Shown here one piece after another: positions 51,946 to 62,679 of a DNA stretch of 64,000 nucleotides. Location: NCBI GenBank assembly GCA_964036045.1, contig OZ038382.1, forward strand, positions 9,000,853 through 9,064,852, written 5' to 3'. Each line of letters begins with the position of its first letter. Position 1 is the stretch's first letter. The translations under genes and the position numbers were made by a program. This stretch comes from Eutreptiella sp. 'Long Island Sound 2002'. Its lineage: Eukaryota > Euglenozoa > Euglenophyceae > Eutreptiales > Eutreptiaceae. The notes beneath the pieces were generated by a model that saw only the letters and a list, made by a program, of their open reading frames with translations, made no database searches and was not told where the DNA came from.

Positions 51946-54731
51946 TCAAATAGCTTGGACGCGGGCACCCCGGAACTTGGCCAGGTCTGTACGGTTTGCC
52001 ATCACCACAAAGCACTTGACCCCCTCTTGCTCCATGGTCTTCTCCATCTGGATGATGCGCTTGGCCTCCTCGGTCTCCTCGGCGTCTCCATGGCTGGATA
52101 TGTCCATCCAAGCCTTGCCTGCGGGGTAGGCCCAGCGACTGAGGCAATCTGCCACAGTGTTGTCCTTTCCCGGGACGTACACAACGCTGAGGTCGAACTT
52201 GGCGAACGTCTCGTGCCATCGGGCCCTCCTAGCCGCTGGTCCTGAGGGGGTGTCGACATGCTCCTTGTGCCAGCTCTGTAGGGACTGGTGGTCCGTGCAA
52301 ACCACCACCGGCTGCAGTCCGATGTGGCCAGACCACTTCCTGAGCGCACATACAATGGCGTATGTCTCCTTCTCCCTCGCGGTCCATGTTCGGCGTTGGC
52401 CCTCGGCCAGGATCCTGCTCCAAAACGCCACGGGAACATGAGTCCCGTCGTCCCGGACTTGCTCGAGGACTGCCCCCACGGCATAGTCCGAGGCGTCTGT
52501 CCGTAGCACGAATCCCTTGTCCGGGTCCACCAGGAACAGCCCCAACTGCCCCAGGAGTCGCTCCTTCAGGCTGTTGAACGCATCTTCAGCCTCAGGGGTC
52601 CAGGCAAGCTTCTTCTTGCTCCCCTTCCGGCCATCGAACTTCCCCACCTGCAGCATCTTGTGCAGCGGCCCCGAGAGTTCTGCATACATCCGGACGTAGC
52701 CCGAATAGTAATTGCAGAACCCCATGAAGGACCGGAGTTCGCTGATGGTCTGGGGCTTCTCCCAGTGGTTCTGGGACGCCAGCTTCCCCGGCATGGGACG
52801 GCGTTGCCCGTGACCAACCACGTGACCCGCGAACTCCACTTCCTTCACGAAGAGTGAGGCTTTGGTGGGCTTGCACACCATGTTGTGCTTGTCCAACTCG
52901 CTGAGCACTCGGCGCAGATCCTTCTCATGCGCGTCGATGAGCTCGTCCTCAGTCATGTTCTCCGTGCCGGACCCGATGATGATGTCATCCACGAAGGGAT
53001 CGGCACAGTCCCGGACAGGGCCGAGTAGGTCCTCCATCATGCGCTGGAAAGCGGCGTTGCCATTCTTGGCACCCATAGGCACCACTTTCCACTGCATGGG
53101 CCCCAGCGGCGTCGACATCGCTGTGCAGGGCCTGGAGTCCGGGTGTAGCGGCATCTGGTGGTAACCGTGTTTCAGGTCCAACACCGTGAAAATCCGCTTT
53201 TTCTGTTGCTTTTGGAGGATGGAGTCGATCAGGGGAAGCGAGTACGAGTCGTGCTCGGTCTGCTCGTTCAAACCTCTGTAATCAACCACCAACCTCCACT
53301 CGCCCTTCTCCTTCTTGGGCACGATGAAGGCTGGGCTGGCCCACTCACTGTCGGAGGGTTCGATCCATCCCCGCTCAATGAACTCGGCCAACAGCTTCTT
53401 CATGGCCTCGGCCCGATCGCCCTGAAGTTGGTACTCCCGATGACGATAGATCTTCGGGTTCGGCTTCAGCTTGATCTTCGCTGTGCAAAACCTCCCACGA
53501 TCTGGAGGGTTCTTGTTGGCGACGCCACTGAATAGCCGCGGATAGGCTTTGATCAGTCTCTCCTTCAGCTCGGCGACCTTCGGGTTCTCCTGAGCCTCTT
53601 CAGCCGCTTGCTTCGGTATCGACACAACCGACCGCACTGCGGTATAGGCCTCTTCTGGGTCCGAGTCCCACTTCTCCTCGTCCGATATGCCGTCTTCATC
53701 GTCGTGGGGCATGCTTCCCACCGATAATCTTCGAAAATTTGCGGCCTCGGGCTGGTGCTCGTCGCTACCGGTTCCCACTCTTGGAAAACCCCACGTTGGT
53801 GGGTCCGACCCAACCGGACCATTGTACTGGTCCGCGATGTGATCCATGACCCTCGCCACGAACTCATCCTTCTCGTACTTGCCGGTGACCAGCATCTTGT
53901 CATCCCACCAATGCGGAGATGTGACCATGGCCCGCCTTTTCTGGGCTGCCACACTGTCGTTCATCCCCATCCGCATGTAGTTGACGACGTCGTCGATCTC
54001 GGCGTGGGACAGGACGTCAATGCCATCAATTGGCTGATCCGTCCCCTCCTTGGGCTCAAATATGACCTTCATGGGCACCGCCTCCACCCTACGGATGAAT
54101 GCTTCATCACCCGTGGGCTGGGCTTGCGCCCCATCCACCAGGAAAGCCTTGGTACCCCACGCTTGACCCGGGGAGGGCATTGATACACCCTTGGCGTCGA
54201 TGAACAACTCCTCCTCTGGCCCGAATGACATCTCGTTCAGGGTGATGGAGTCCAGCGTCGACTTGAGACCCTCCAGCGGACATGGGTTGGATCCTATGCC
54301 GGTTATGACCAGGATCCCCTTCGCCCTATCCGCGATGATCTTCTCCACCGTACGTCTGGTATTGTCCAGGGAGCCATGCCAATACCTGGGTCCCCACTCC
54401 TTCAAACCCCAATGCCTGTGCCAGGCTGAGTCTCCTCGATGCCAATGCCTCCTACACTTCCGCAGAAGTGGGGCATCCCGGGAAGCGAAGACGTCCGTCT
54501 CGGGCGCTTCGGCTCCCAGCGTCTGGATCATCCTGTCGTACACCTGCGGCGCCATTCCATACTCCGTGAGCTGAACTCCGCGGTCTCCTCTGGACTTGGC
54601 ACCCACAGCTTGCACCGCTCGGACGATCCGATCCTCTTCCTCAGCATTCCATTGGGATGATCCGCATGCGTAGTCCGTGGACAGCCATGTGAGGCATTCA
54701 TCATCCTCCCGGACCAGCGTTGCACGATGGG
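51946..54731 (-). CDS. Gypsy-2 pol middle: Dam-derived domain, RT, RNase H
   Basis: The open frame begins at the LINE C junction (an apparent Met at 54,819 lies in LINE C and is not the real start). Numbered from that Met: Dam-like remnant 105-230 keeps DVFASRD and KGILVITG but has YWHGSL where Gypsy-1 has WIDPPF; RT 490-615 with VVDYRGLN, LDLKHGYHQMPL and FVDD (609-612) in place of YxDD; RNase H 770-900 with RTDAS, CTDHQS and NTVADCLSRW. It ends at TGA 51,946-51,948, followed in frame by integrase. This looks like one polyprotein with a single nonsense codon or a recoding site. Confidence 0.85.
54721..54731. repeat. Target-site duplication of LINE C, copy 1
   Basis: TGCACGATGGG, identical to 59,122-59,132. 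The bases immediately outside differ, so the duplication is 11 bp. Confidence 0.88.
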
Positions 54732-54750
54732 TTTGAGGTTTGAGGTTTGA
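54732..54750 (-). repeat. LINE C 3' heptamer tail
   Basis: Plus strand TTTGAGG repeated about 2.7 times (TTTGAGGTTTGAGGTTTGA). It sits at the 3' terminus next to the target duplication, the position of simple tails made by target-primed reverse transcription. Confidence 0.75.
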
Positions 54751-57700
54751 TTTTGCGGGTACTAGACGCCTTTCGGCCCCGGGGGGCCACCTGGTCGGGC
54801 CAGGTGATATCCTCCCCACCGGGTCCTAGTGGGGGGCCCTCCAAGATGCACCTCCTGCCTGGTGGCGGAGTCCCCCGGGTTCACAGAGCTCGGAGCCCCG
54901 TCCTTCCCCGGCGTCCCCGTTTCGCCACTCCCCGGTCAGTGCATCAATTCGCAGCCGTGGCCGCGGGCGCTTACCCACTGCGTCGCCCCCCTAATGCGTG
55001 GTCGCCCGGGGCACCGGCGCCGCCGGGCCCGTGCTACTGGCTTGTCGCCAGTGGGACCCCCTTGGGCTGGCGCGGTGGCTGCCTAGCCTAGGGGTTGGGG
55101 CGTGGCGCTGTGCGCCACTACTGCCTTGGCGGGTGCAGTGTCCCGTCTGTGTGTGCGCGGCGCTCGCGGCCGGTTCGGGGGGGTTCGGGCCGGTACCTGG
55201 TGTTGTGTTTCCCCTTCTCCCCCCTTCCCGCCCCGCGTATCCCGCGTTGCGTGTGGCGGGCCGTCCCGTCCGGGTGTCCCTTACCCTCGCTCGCTGGTAC
55301 GCCATTCCAGGTGGTCTGTGCGTTCCGCGCGCTCGGTCCGGTTGCCCTTCTGGTGGTCCCCGCGTGTCCTTTTCGTGTGTGTGCGCTCGCGCTCTCGCGG
55401 TGTCCGCTCCCCGCTGGGTGGTGTGGCGCGCGCATCTCGCGTGGTCCCGGCACTGGGCGCTGGTAGGGCCGTTCCATGTGGTCCGTGCCCCTCCGCGTGT
55501 CCTGCCCCGGTCCCGTGCTCCGTCTGGCGTGCTTGGGGGGGGGCGGTCCGGTCCCGGTTCCCCCCTACTTGGCTTGGGGTTGCGGGGGCGGCGGCTGGGC
55601 GTCCCCGGGGGGGTGCCCTCGTCCGCGGGAGTCTCTTACGTCGGCTATGAATCCTGCCCTGAGGGTGGGGCTGTGCGCCGTCCACGCGCAGTCCACGCGC
55701 CCGGGGTTGGGACTGGGGAGGGGGCTGGGTGGGGTGCGTTGGATCGCCGACTGACGTGCACTGGGGTAAGAGGCGGGCAGTAGCACCACCGGGTCGCCGA
55801 CTGACTGTAGGGCGGGGGGTCGCTCTGCCTCTTTCCGTCCCTCTGCCTTCCCTGGGCAGGCAACAAAGCGGGCGTCACTGGTGTTGCGCTGTCCATGGGG
55901 GGCGTGGCCCCCCATACCACTCCGGTTCGTGTTCACCCAGCCTCTCCGGGTACGATCCGTGCGGCGTCCCGGTGCGCAGGCGTGGGCCCGTTTGTTCTTC
56001 GCGGCCCCCTTGTGGGCCGGCGGCCGGAGCGGGGGGGCGGGTCACTCTCCGGCCCCCCTCTCGGGTGGGGGGGGTCCATTCTCCTTGCCACGGGGGGGGT
56101 GTCGCGCCGCGGCCTCCCCGCTCTCGTTCCGGGCGGCGGCCTGTGGTACCCCTTTCTGGCCCTCCCCTCCGGCGCGCGCGTGCGGTCGGGGCTGACGTGC
56201 CGCCCCGGGGCGGGGGGGGGTGAGGGGCGGCCCGTGGACCGTTCCCCTGGGGGCCCCGGCTGACCTGCAAACCCCCCCTCTTTCCCCTCAGAGTGGGCTG
56301 TGGTCACGGGAGGGTTATGTGGGGCGCAGCCTCCTTCGCGTTCCGTTGTGCGCGTTGCTCCGGCACGCCGGTGTGGGTTCGTGGGGGCAGGTCCAGCCGC
56401 CGCTGCCCTTACCGTGTCGCCGTTCCTCCTGTGGGTGGGGGCGCCCCCCCGGCCCTGGGGGGGCGGAGGGCCGCGCCTGTGGCTCCCCAGCTGGGGTGGG
56501 TGCGGGGGGGGGGGGGGGGGCCACCCCGCTCGCTCTCGGGCCTGTGTGGGAGGGGGGGGGGGGGGGGGGAGTGGGGGGGGTCCTTCGGTTCCCCGGCGAC
56601 GCCCCCTGTCGGCCAAAAAGGGGGGGGGGGGGGGGCGGCTTGGCGGTCCCAGTCCCGGGGGCCAGCCATCGGCCAGGGGGGTCGCGCCCTTCCCCCGCCC
56701 CCCTCTACCGAGTGCCGGATCCCCACGCGGTCCCTCCCTGGGGCCCCTCATCTCCCGGCCGTTGCCGCGCGGCGCTGGCCGGCCGGGGGTGGCCGTGAGG
56801 GTCAGCGGTCAGTGGTTATCGGGTTGCGGGGCCGCTTTCCCTGGGTAGGCAACAAAGCGGGCGTCCCTTGGCGTCGTGCTGTCCATGGGGGGCGTGGCCG
56901 GCCATACCATTCCGGTTCGCGCCCACCCGGCTTCTCTGGGCACGATCTGCGCGGCGTCCCGGTGCGCAGGCGCGGGCCCACTTGCTCTTCGCGGCCCCCA
57001 TTGGAGCCGGCGGCTGGGGCGTCGGGGCGGGTCACACTCCGGCTCCCCTCTCGGGCGGGGGGGTCCGTCCCTTCAGCCTCGGGGGGTGGGGGCCGGGGCC
57101 CCTGCGGCCGGCGGGCCGGCGGGGGGGCGGGGGGGGGGGGGAGGGGTGTCGCGCCGCGGCCTCCCTGCTCTCGTTCCAGGCGGCGGCCTGTGGTACTCCT
57201 TCCTGGCTCTCTCCGCGTCGCCGGTGCTCTCCCTTCCGGCGCGCGCTTGCGGTCGGGGCTGAAGTGCCGCCCCGTGGTGGGGGGGGTGAGGGGCGGCCCG
57301 TGGACCGCCCCCCTGGGGGCCTCATCTGACTTGACACCCTCCCTCCGTCACCTCGGAGCGGGCCGTGGTTACGGGAGGGTCATGTGGGGCGCGGCCTCCT
57401 TCCTGCTCCGTCGTGTGCGTTGGGGGGGGGCGGGGGCGGCATGGCGGCCCTGGTCCCGGGGGCCAGCCATCGGCCAAGGGGTCGCGCCCGTCATCCGCCC
57501 CCCCTATCGAGAGCTGGATGCCCGCGCAGGCCCTCGCCGGGGCCCTCACCTCCCCGGCCGTTGCCGCGCGGCGCCGGCCGGCCGGGGGTGGCTGATGGTT
57601 AGCGGTCAGTGGTTAGCAGGTTGCGGGGCAGCCGGTTCCTCCCCGCGCTTGGCGCCCCCGCACTCCCTCCCGCGGGTGGCGGCGCGTCCCCGCACGTCGT

Positions 57701-57767
57701 GCCGTACCGTGGGGGGGGCGTGGGTCAGGGGGCCCATCCCCCCCTCCCGTGCCCGCCGTCTGGGCCG
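54751..57767 (-). repeat. LINE C 3' region with ~989-bp direct repeat and G-tracts
   Basis: No credible gene; frames are open only because of GC content. Segments starting at 55,861 and 56,850 (CAACAAAGCGGGCGTC) repeat at a 989-bp distance with moderate divergence. A third, partial start (CAGTGGTTAGCAGGTTGCGGGG) lies near 57,607. Uninterrupted G-runs of 12-16 occur at about 56,507, 56,551 and 56,621. Confidence 0.6.
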
Positions 57768-59121
57768 TCACTTGCGCCGCCGCTTGTGTGGGGGTTGGGG
57801 CTGCGGCGGCGGCGGGTTGTGCCGGCGGTAGCGCCAGTGGGCGAGGGCGCTACGCAAAGCTCGGGGGAGCCAGTTGTTGGCGTCCGCATCCGTGATGCGG
57901 AGCACCGCTCCCCCCTCCAGGAAGGCCGGCCACGTCGGCTCCCTGTCGGGCCACGCCGCCCGGATCACTGACCTGAGGACCCTCTCGTGGTCCTCTGGCG
58001 CCGCCCACCCCCCCGGGGGTGCCTCTCGGTGTCCTCCGTCCCTCCGGAGGAGCACGGCATCGAAGGGCCGGTTCCGCGACCTCCTGGAGGTCCCCTGGTT
58101 GGCCCAGCACAACCACCCGTACACTTCCCCCACCAGGGGGAGGGTCTCCCCCCCCAGCGGGTCCGGGACTGTGCCCCAGTCCACGTTCCACGGCCGGCTC
58201 TCCTCCGCCCCCTGTGCCGGCCCCCCTCGCTGCTCCTGCACCTGCGGCGCCGGTGCCACGCCCCGTCCCCCCTCCGCCGGGGCCACCCGCGCCGGCTCCG
58301 CCCTCGGCGCGGGGGGGGCTTGCTGGTGCTGGTGTCGTGGGGGTTGGGGGGGGATGAGCTCGCCGGCGTCAGGGTCGATGTTGTAGAGGTGGTGGTGGTG
58401 GTGGTGGTGGTGGTGGTAGGTGTGGTGTGCCGGCATCTGTTGGATGCCGGGGGGGATGCACCTCACCGGCTGCACTTCCGGCTGCGGGGGTGCCCCGCCC
58501 TCTGCCCCCCTCCCCTCGCCCCGCCCTCCCCCCTGGGCTCCCGTGCCCCGTCCCTCCTGTCCCTTGGGGCCCTTGCCCTTGCCCTTGCCCTTGCCCTTGG
58601 GCCCCTTTCCGGTCCCGTGCCCATGTCGCGGGTCCCGCCTCTCGTCCCCCACACCCCGGCCTGCTCGCTCTCCCATCCCCCCTTGTCCAGCCCCCTGCGC
58701 CTGGGTACCCTGCCCGCGCCCCTGAACACCCTTCCCGTGCCCTGGCCCCTCCCCGGCCCCCTGCCCGAGTCGCGGGTCCCGCCTCTCGTCCACCACGCCC
58801 CGGCCCGCTCGCTCTCCCACCACCCCTCGCTCCGTCCCCTGCACCTGGGCCCCCTGCCCGCGCTCCCGCGCGCCCTTCCCGTGCCCCGACCCCTCCCCTG
58901 CCCCCTGCCTGTCACGCCGTCCGCCGCTCCCTTCCCCCTCGCCGCTGCGCCCTTCCTGGACCACTCGCCGGGCGTCCCGCTGCCTTTGCAGTTGCGGCAG
59001 CGTGACGCCCGGCGGCGAGCGCTCGCGCGCCGGGGGGCGGACGTGCCGCTCCCGCCCCGGGGGGAAGGGCTTGGGGGGGTACGGCTTGGGGGGGCTGGTG
59101 TGGGTGTGGGCGGGGTTGGCG
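57768..59121 (-). CDS. LINE C partial ORF: basic/Gly-rich, His-run, Trp-rich domain
   Basis: Frame open from the insertion point to TGA at 57,768 (~450 codons belong to the insert). Arg/Gly/Glu-rich repeats (GERAGRGV, DERRDPR) lead to a GKGKGKGKG tract, then nine His from a GTG microsatellite near 58,390. A balanced domain follows (GEVYGWLCWANQGTSRRSRN, AAWPDREPTWPAFLEGG, NNWLPRALRSALAHW), then a KRRRK tail. The Trp-rich part resembles the LRELHRWVKWAGG region at ~34,510-34,730. Function unknown; an RNA-binding LINE protein is a guess. The start is missing by 5' truncation. Confidence 0.5.
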
Positions 59122-59132
59122 TGCACGATGGG
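59122..59132. repeat. Target-site duplication of LINE C, copy 2
   Basis: TGCACGATGGG, partner of 54,721-54,731. It lies in the Gypsy-2 coding frame just after the protease GYDFMVANAIG strand. Confidence 0.88.
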
Positions 59133-59820
59133 GAAGGGCTCCAATGGCGTTTGCCACCATGAAGTCATACCCCATGATCATATCCCAATCGGTAATGTCG
59201 GCCACATAGAAGTTCCCGGATAGAGTGCTTCTCTTCGCCTGATCAGGGCGGTTCAAGCGCTCATGCTTTCAGAATTCCATACTGATGGTGGCCTCATGGG
59301 TGCCGCCACCCATAATCTCTCCGTTGGCGACCTTCAGGCGGACCGGTCTCCGGCTGGGCTGCAGGAGTTCCTCCTTGAACAACCCTCTCCGGACCAGGCT
59401 CACCTGGGCACCCGTATCCACTAACACATCCACCACCTTCTCCTCTCATCCGCACCGTACTCGCACTTTCAAGTGCAACTGCCGCTCGTCGCCATGAGGT
59501 GTATGGACGACTCTCACGGCATGCAACTCTAGCGCGTCCGGGCGCATCAGGACTTCAAGGGTATGGTCACGGATGGTGTAGATCTTGGGTTGGTCCTGCC
59601 CGTCCACGGGGCTCTCCGTGGTCGCTCCTTCCTTCTTGCCATGTCCCGTACCCACATGTACTTCCCTTGGCAGGGCGCTCCAGGGGTTGGGAGTGGCGAA
59701 GCTCAGTGGTTTTGGCTCTTCTGGAGCCTTCTTCGGCACCCGATGTGCCTTCGCTTTCTCTGGGATTCCACTGATTTTCGGAGGAGAGACCTCCGAGGTC
59801 ACACTCCCGTGGGGGCTCCT
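59133..59820 (-). pseudogene. Gypsy-2 protease region (two TGA codons, cut by LINE C)
   Basis: Continues the gag frame after TAG. A Pro/Lys-rich linker is followed by a retropepsin-like protease with VLVDTGAQVS at ~59,400-59,430 and the later GYDFMVANAIG strand. TGA codons at 59,446-59,448 and 59,269-59,271 interrupt it; both sit in contexts where CGA would keep the frame. The LINE C insertion site follows immediately, and removing the insert plus one target copy would make the frame continuous with 54,731. Confidence 0.8.
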
Positions 59821-62679
59821 CTAGACTTGGCTTCCCGCAGCCCCTTCCGGCTGCGATCCGCCAGGACTTTGTCCACCACGTTGCTGGGCTTTGAGTTCCT
59901 CCAACGTCCTCAACATGTCCTCAGCAACCTCCTCGATCGACCTCACTCGTCGGTCTTGGCCAGGTCCACCACCATAGCCTCTTCCTCCGCCTTTTCCTTG
60001 GCCTTTGCCTTGGCCTTTTCCCCCGTCTCCGCCCTTCGCTTTCCAATCGGAAATCCGCTGCTCCTTGGGCTTCTTCTCGGGGTGGGCGGCGAAGTATGCC
60101 TTCTTGTCCGCCTCATACACCTTGCACTGACGGTGGTCATGTGCATGGTTGTTTCCCTTGCCATAACAGACCCAGCACCCGTCGTGCTGAGACCTGTACT
60201 CCCGGAACGAGAGCGCCGGTTTCCCGATCCTCCTTGGCTCTTTGCCCTTCTTGGGTCCCACCTGGCTCCATCTGGACCGATCCTGCCCATGGTTCCTCAC
60301 GTTGTGCGCCACAAACGCGAAGAAATGGGCCTCCTCGTGATCCTCCCGGGACCCGGTCCAGTGGTCTTGGCCACTTCCACTTCCATCCTCCGCGGAGTTG
60401 GCCGTGTCCTCCTGGATCTCCCGATGATGACGGTCTTCTCGGTGTCCTCGTTGTCCATGACCATGCCGATCCTGCATGTGGGCCTCGTTCTTCGCATTGA
60501 GCTTCAACTCCACCGTGATGTACTTCACGATCTCGTCCAGGCTCATGCGGGCGAAGATGACTTGCATCCTCAGTGGCTCCCCGCGCCTCCACTCCACGTT
60601 GTTGAGGCGCAGCAACCTTTGCCCCATGGAGTCCCCAAATACCTCCACGTACACGGCGTTCTTCAGGCCCAACATCCGGTTGGGTTCGCCCAGGTTCCTC
60701 CTGAAGAACTCCATGATACCCGCATGGGTATCCTCCGCCGCCATGATCCTCACCGCCACCCGCTTCTTGGCGCGCTTCTTCTCCTCGTCCTCCACTCTCC
60801 TCTTCCAGTTGCCGGGGAGGACGTCCTTCAGCAAGTGGCCGATCTCACTGGCCTCGTTCCAGTCTTCCACCAGCTTGAGGCATCTGCGGTACTTCCGCAG
60901 ATACCGGTTCCACTCCCGGACCCGCAACTCACCGCGGTCCAGCGGCAGTGGGATGGACCACAGGTCCTCCAGCTTCTGATTCGGAGCGTCCACCCGCTCC
61001 TCATCCTCCAACCACTGGAGGCAGGCCTGCTCCGTACGGATCAGTCCTTCCCGGATCTGATCCCGCAGCTCCTCCTTCAGGTCCTGCGCCAGCCGGTGTG
61101 GGAATGTCCGGCATACCCACTTGTCCCGCAGCGCTCCCCGCATCTCGCCGACGACCTCCTCGGCGAAGTCCTCCCAGTCCAGGATGAAGTCATCCAGGTT
61201 GGACGGGTTCCCGTCGTAATAGGGGATTTTGATTCCCCTGAGGTCGTCAATCCTGATGGCGTCTCCGACGTCTCCAGCCACCACTCCACCGAGACGGATA
61301 CCACCTGTGGCCGGGGGGTGTGAGTACACTCCCCGTACATCCCTCTCCTCCATGGAGTGCGGTCCAGTTGGGCCTGAACCCATGGGGTTTGGAATGCGGG
61401 AAGGACTTGCTCCATCGGCCGTCCATATCCCCGTATTCGGGTCCTTCGCCCACAGGTTTCCGCTTGGATGACCTCGACCATGTCCGTCGGCGCTTCCCAT
61501 GGTTCGCCCCTGCATGGTCTGGTTCTGGATCGCGATCTTCTCTTCCGCATAGACTACCATATTCCTTGTGATCGGTACATCCTGGGCGGCATGGGACATC
61601 TGTACCGTCAGGCTCCTCGGGTCCGTGGTTACGTGCCCTTCCCGCATGGACCCAGCCGGTGCCGTGTGTTCCCCGAGCATTGTGGATTCGCTGAACATGG
61701 GAACAAACGGCAGCGCACCCGGGTCAACACGCGGAGGCGCGTATGGCGCCTCTGCAGGGCCGCCCATGGGTTTCTCCATGGCGCTCCTGAGGGTCTTAAC
61801 CCGCTCCACCAGCTCTACCGCGGCCGGCTTTGCCGGGAGCTCCGGACCCGAGGCGAGGGGCTGTAGCTCCTCTAGCCTTTTCAGGCGTCCCGACATGTCC
61901 TCCACCAGGTGGAGGAGGCTGTCCACCACTCGCTGCTGCTTCTCCAGGGCCAGCTCCAGATTCTCCTGGTACCGGTCCCGTTCCGCTCGCAGCTCCTCCA
62001 TGTCTTTCTCCGCGGCCGACTGGTCGTCCAGGATCCCCGCGACGTCCTCCTCTAGACCATCCTTGGCGTTGTCCAGGCGGTCAAGACGATGCACGATGGC
62101 GTCCATCCCCATCTTCGGGTACTTGCCCATGAGGAAGGACACGTGCTCGCAGTGGCACGCAGCGTGCTTTCCGCCGGATTCAGCACATCCCGCGGTTCCC
62201 GGCACCTCAGACTCATCGCCCATGGGCGTATCGCCTATGGCGTCCGTCTCTGGTCCCGTGTGCCGGGGCACAGGTGCCGTCCGGGCCCTGGCTGGCCTCT
62301 CCAAGCCCTCGGCATCGTGCTTCAGGGCGGGCTCGGGGGCCGTATGCGCCCTGGCGATCGGCGCGGACATCTCCGACTCCAAAGGTGGCTCGTAGGCTGT
62401 CCGATAGCCCTCGGAGTGCCCCTCGGATTCCCACAGCCTGACCGGGCTGGGGTCCGTGTCCATAGCCCCAGCGTCCCTTGCCGTGGACTTGGGTGACCCG
62501 CGCTTCCGGTAGCGCCGGGCCCGTCCTCCACTGCTGCCTGAATGGCAGGCCTCATCAGAGTCCTCCGCGGCGGAGCGGAGGTTGCATGCCTTTCGGCAGC
62601 GACGCTCACACATGGAGACCAGGTCCTCCATGTCACGTCCTCCTCTTCCCGAAAAGTCGTTCTTCTCTTCGGGCTTCAA
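59821..62679 (-). CDS. gag: Gypsy-2 gag
   Basis: 952 codons (Met 62,679). Order: charged N terminus with a Cys/Arg-rich stretch (CERRCRKAC); acidic, Pro-rich region; coiled coil about 195-275 (LRAERDRYQENLELALEKQ); Pro-rich linker; capsid-like domain about 450-700 with DWEDFAEEVVGEMRG and WNRYLRKYRRC; an NC zinc knuckle at 835-852 with spacing CX2CX8HX4C (CWVCYGKG...HRQC), wider than the usual CX2CX4HX4C; Gly/Lys-rich RNA-binding tail. Ends TAG (59,821-59,823) with pol in the same frame. Related in layout to Gypsy-1 gag, but with little direct identity by eye. Confidence 0.85.
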   Translation of the reverse strand: MKPEEKNDFSGRGGRDMEDLVSMCERRCRKACNLRSAAEDSDEACHSGSSGGRARRYRKRGSPKSTARDAGAMDTDPSPVRLWESEGHSEGYRTAYEPPLESEMSAPIARAHTAPEPALKHDAEGLERPARARTAPVPRHTGPETDAIGDTPMGDESEVPGTAGCAESGGKHAACHCEHVSFLMGKYPKMGMDAIVHRLDRLDNAKDGLEEDVAGILDDQSAAEKDMEELRAERDRYQENLELALEKQQRVVDSLLHLVEDMSGRLKRLEELQPLASGPELPAKPAAVELVERVKTLRSAMEKPMGGPAEAPYAPPRVDPGALPFVPMFSESTMLGEHTAPAGSMREGHVTTDPRSLTVQMSHAAQDVPITRNMVVYAEEKIAIQNQTMQGRTMGSADGHGRGHPSGNLWAKDPNTGIWTADGASPSRIPNPMGSGPTGPHSMEERDVRGVYSHPPATGGIRLGGVVAGDVGDAIRIDDLRGIKIPYYDGNPSNLDDFILDWEDFAEEVVGEMRGALRDKWVCRTFPHRLAQDLKEELRDQIREGLIRTEQACLQWLEDEERVDAPNQKLEDLWSIPLPLDRGELRVREWNRYLRKYRRCLKLVEDWNEASEIGHLLKDVLPGNWKRRVEDEEKKRAKKRVAVRIMAAEDTHAGIMEFFRRNLGEPNRMLGLKNAVYVEVFGDSMGQRLLRLNNVEWRRGEPLRMQVIFARMSLDEIVKYITVELKLNAKNEAHMQDRHGHGQRGHREDRHHREIQEDTANSAEDGSGSGQDHWTGSREDHEEAHFFAFVAHNVRNHGQDRSRWSQVGPKKGKEPRRIGKPALSFREYRSQHDGCWVCYGKGNNHAHDHRQCKVYEADKKAYFAAHPEKKPKEQRISDWKAKGGDGGKGQGKGQGKGGGRGYGGGPGQDRRVRSIEEVAEDMLRTLEELKAQQRGGQSPGGSQPEGAAGSQV

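Larger units (their letters stand above)
54732..59121 (-). mobile_element. LINE C: 5'-truncated GC-rich retroelement inserted in Gypsy-2 pol
   Basis: 4,390 bp of GC-rich DNA flanked by identical 11-bp copies of TGCACGATGGG. Read on the minus strand it ends in a heptamer tail (AAACCTC repeated, then AAA) next to the target copy, as for many LINEs, and starts mid-ORF. Contents: one ORF, a long GC-rich 3' region with a 989-bp direct repeat, and poly-G tracts. Excising it plus one target copy joins the Gypsy-2 protease frame to the RT frame. The ORF shares a His-run and Trp-rich domain with the DNA downstream of LINE B, so it may be a 3' end of that family. Confidence 0.85.

Noticed and set aside
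55000-57600. Several 100-500-codon frames in LINE C 3' region
   Set aside because: Composition-driven: open in most frames, interrupted by G-runs and without recognisable domains.
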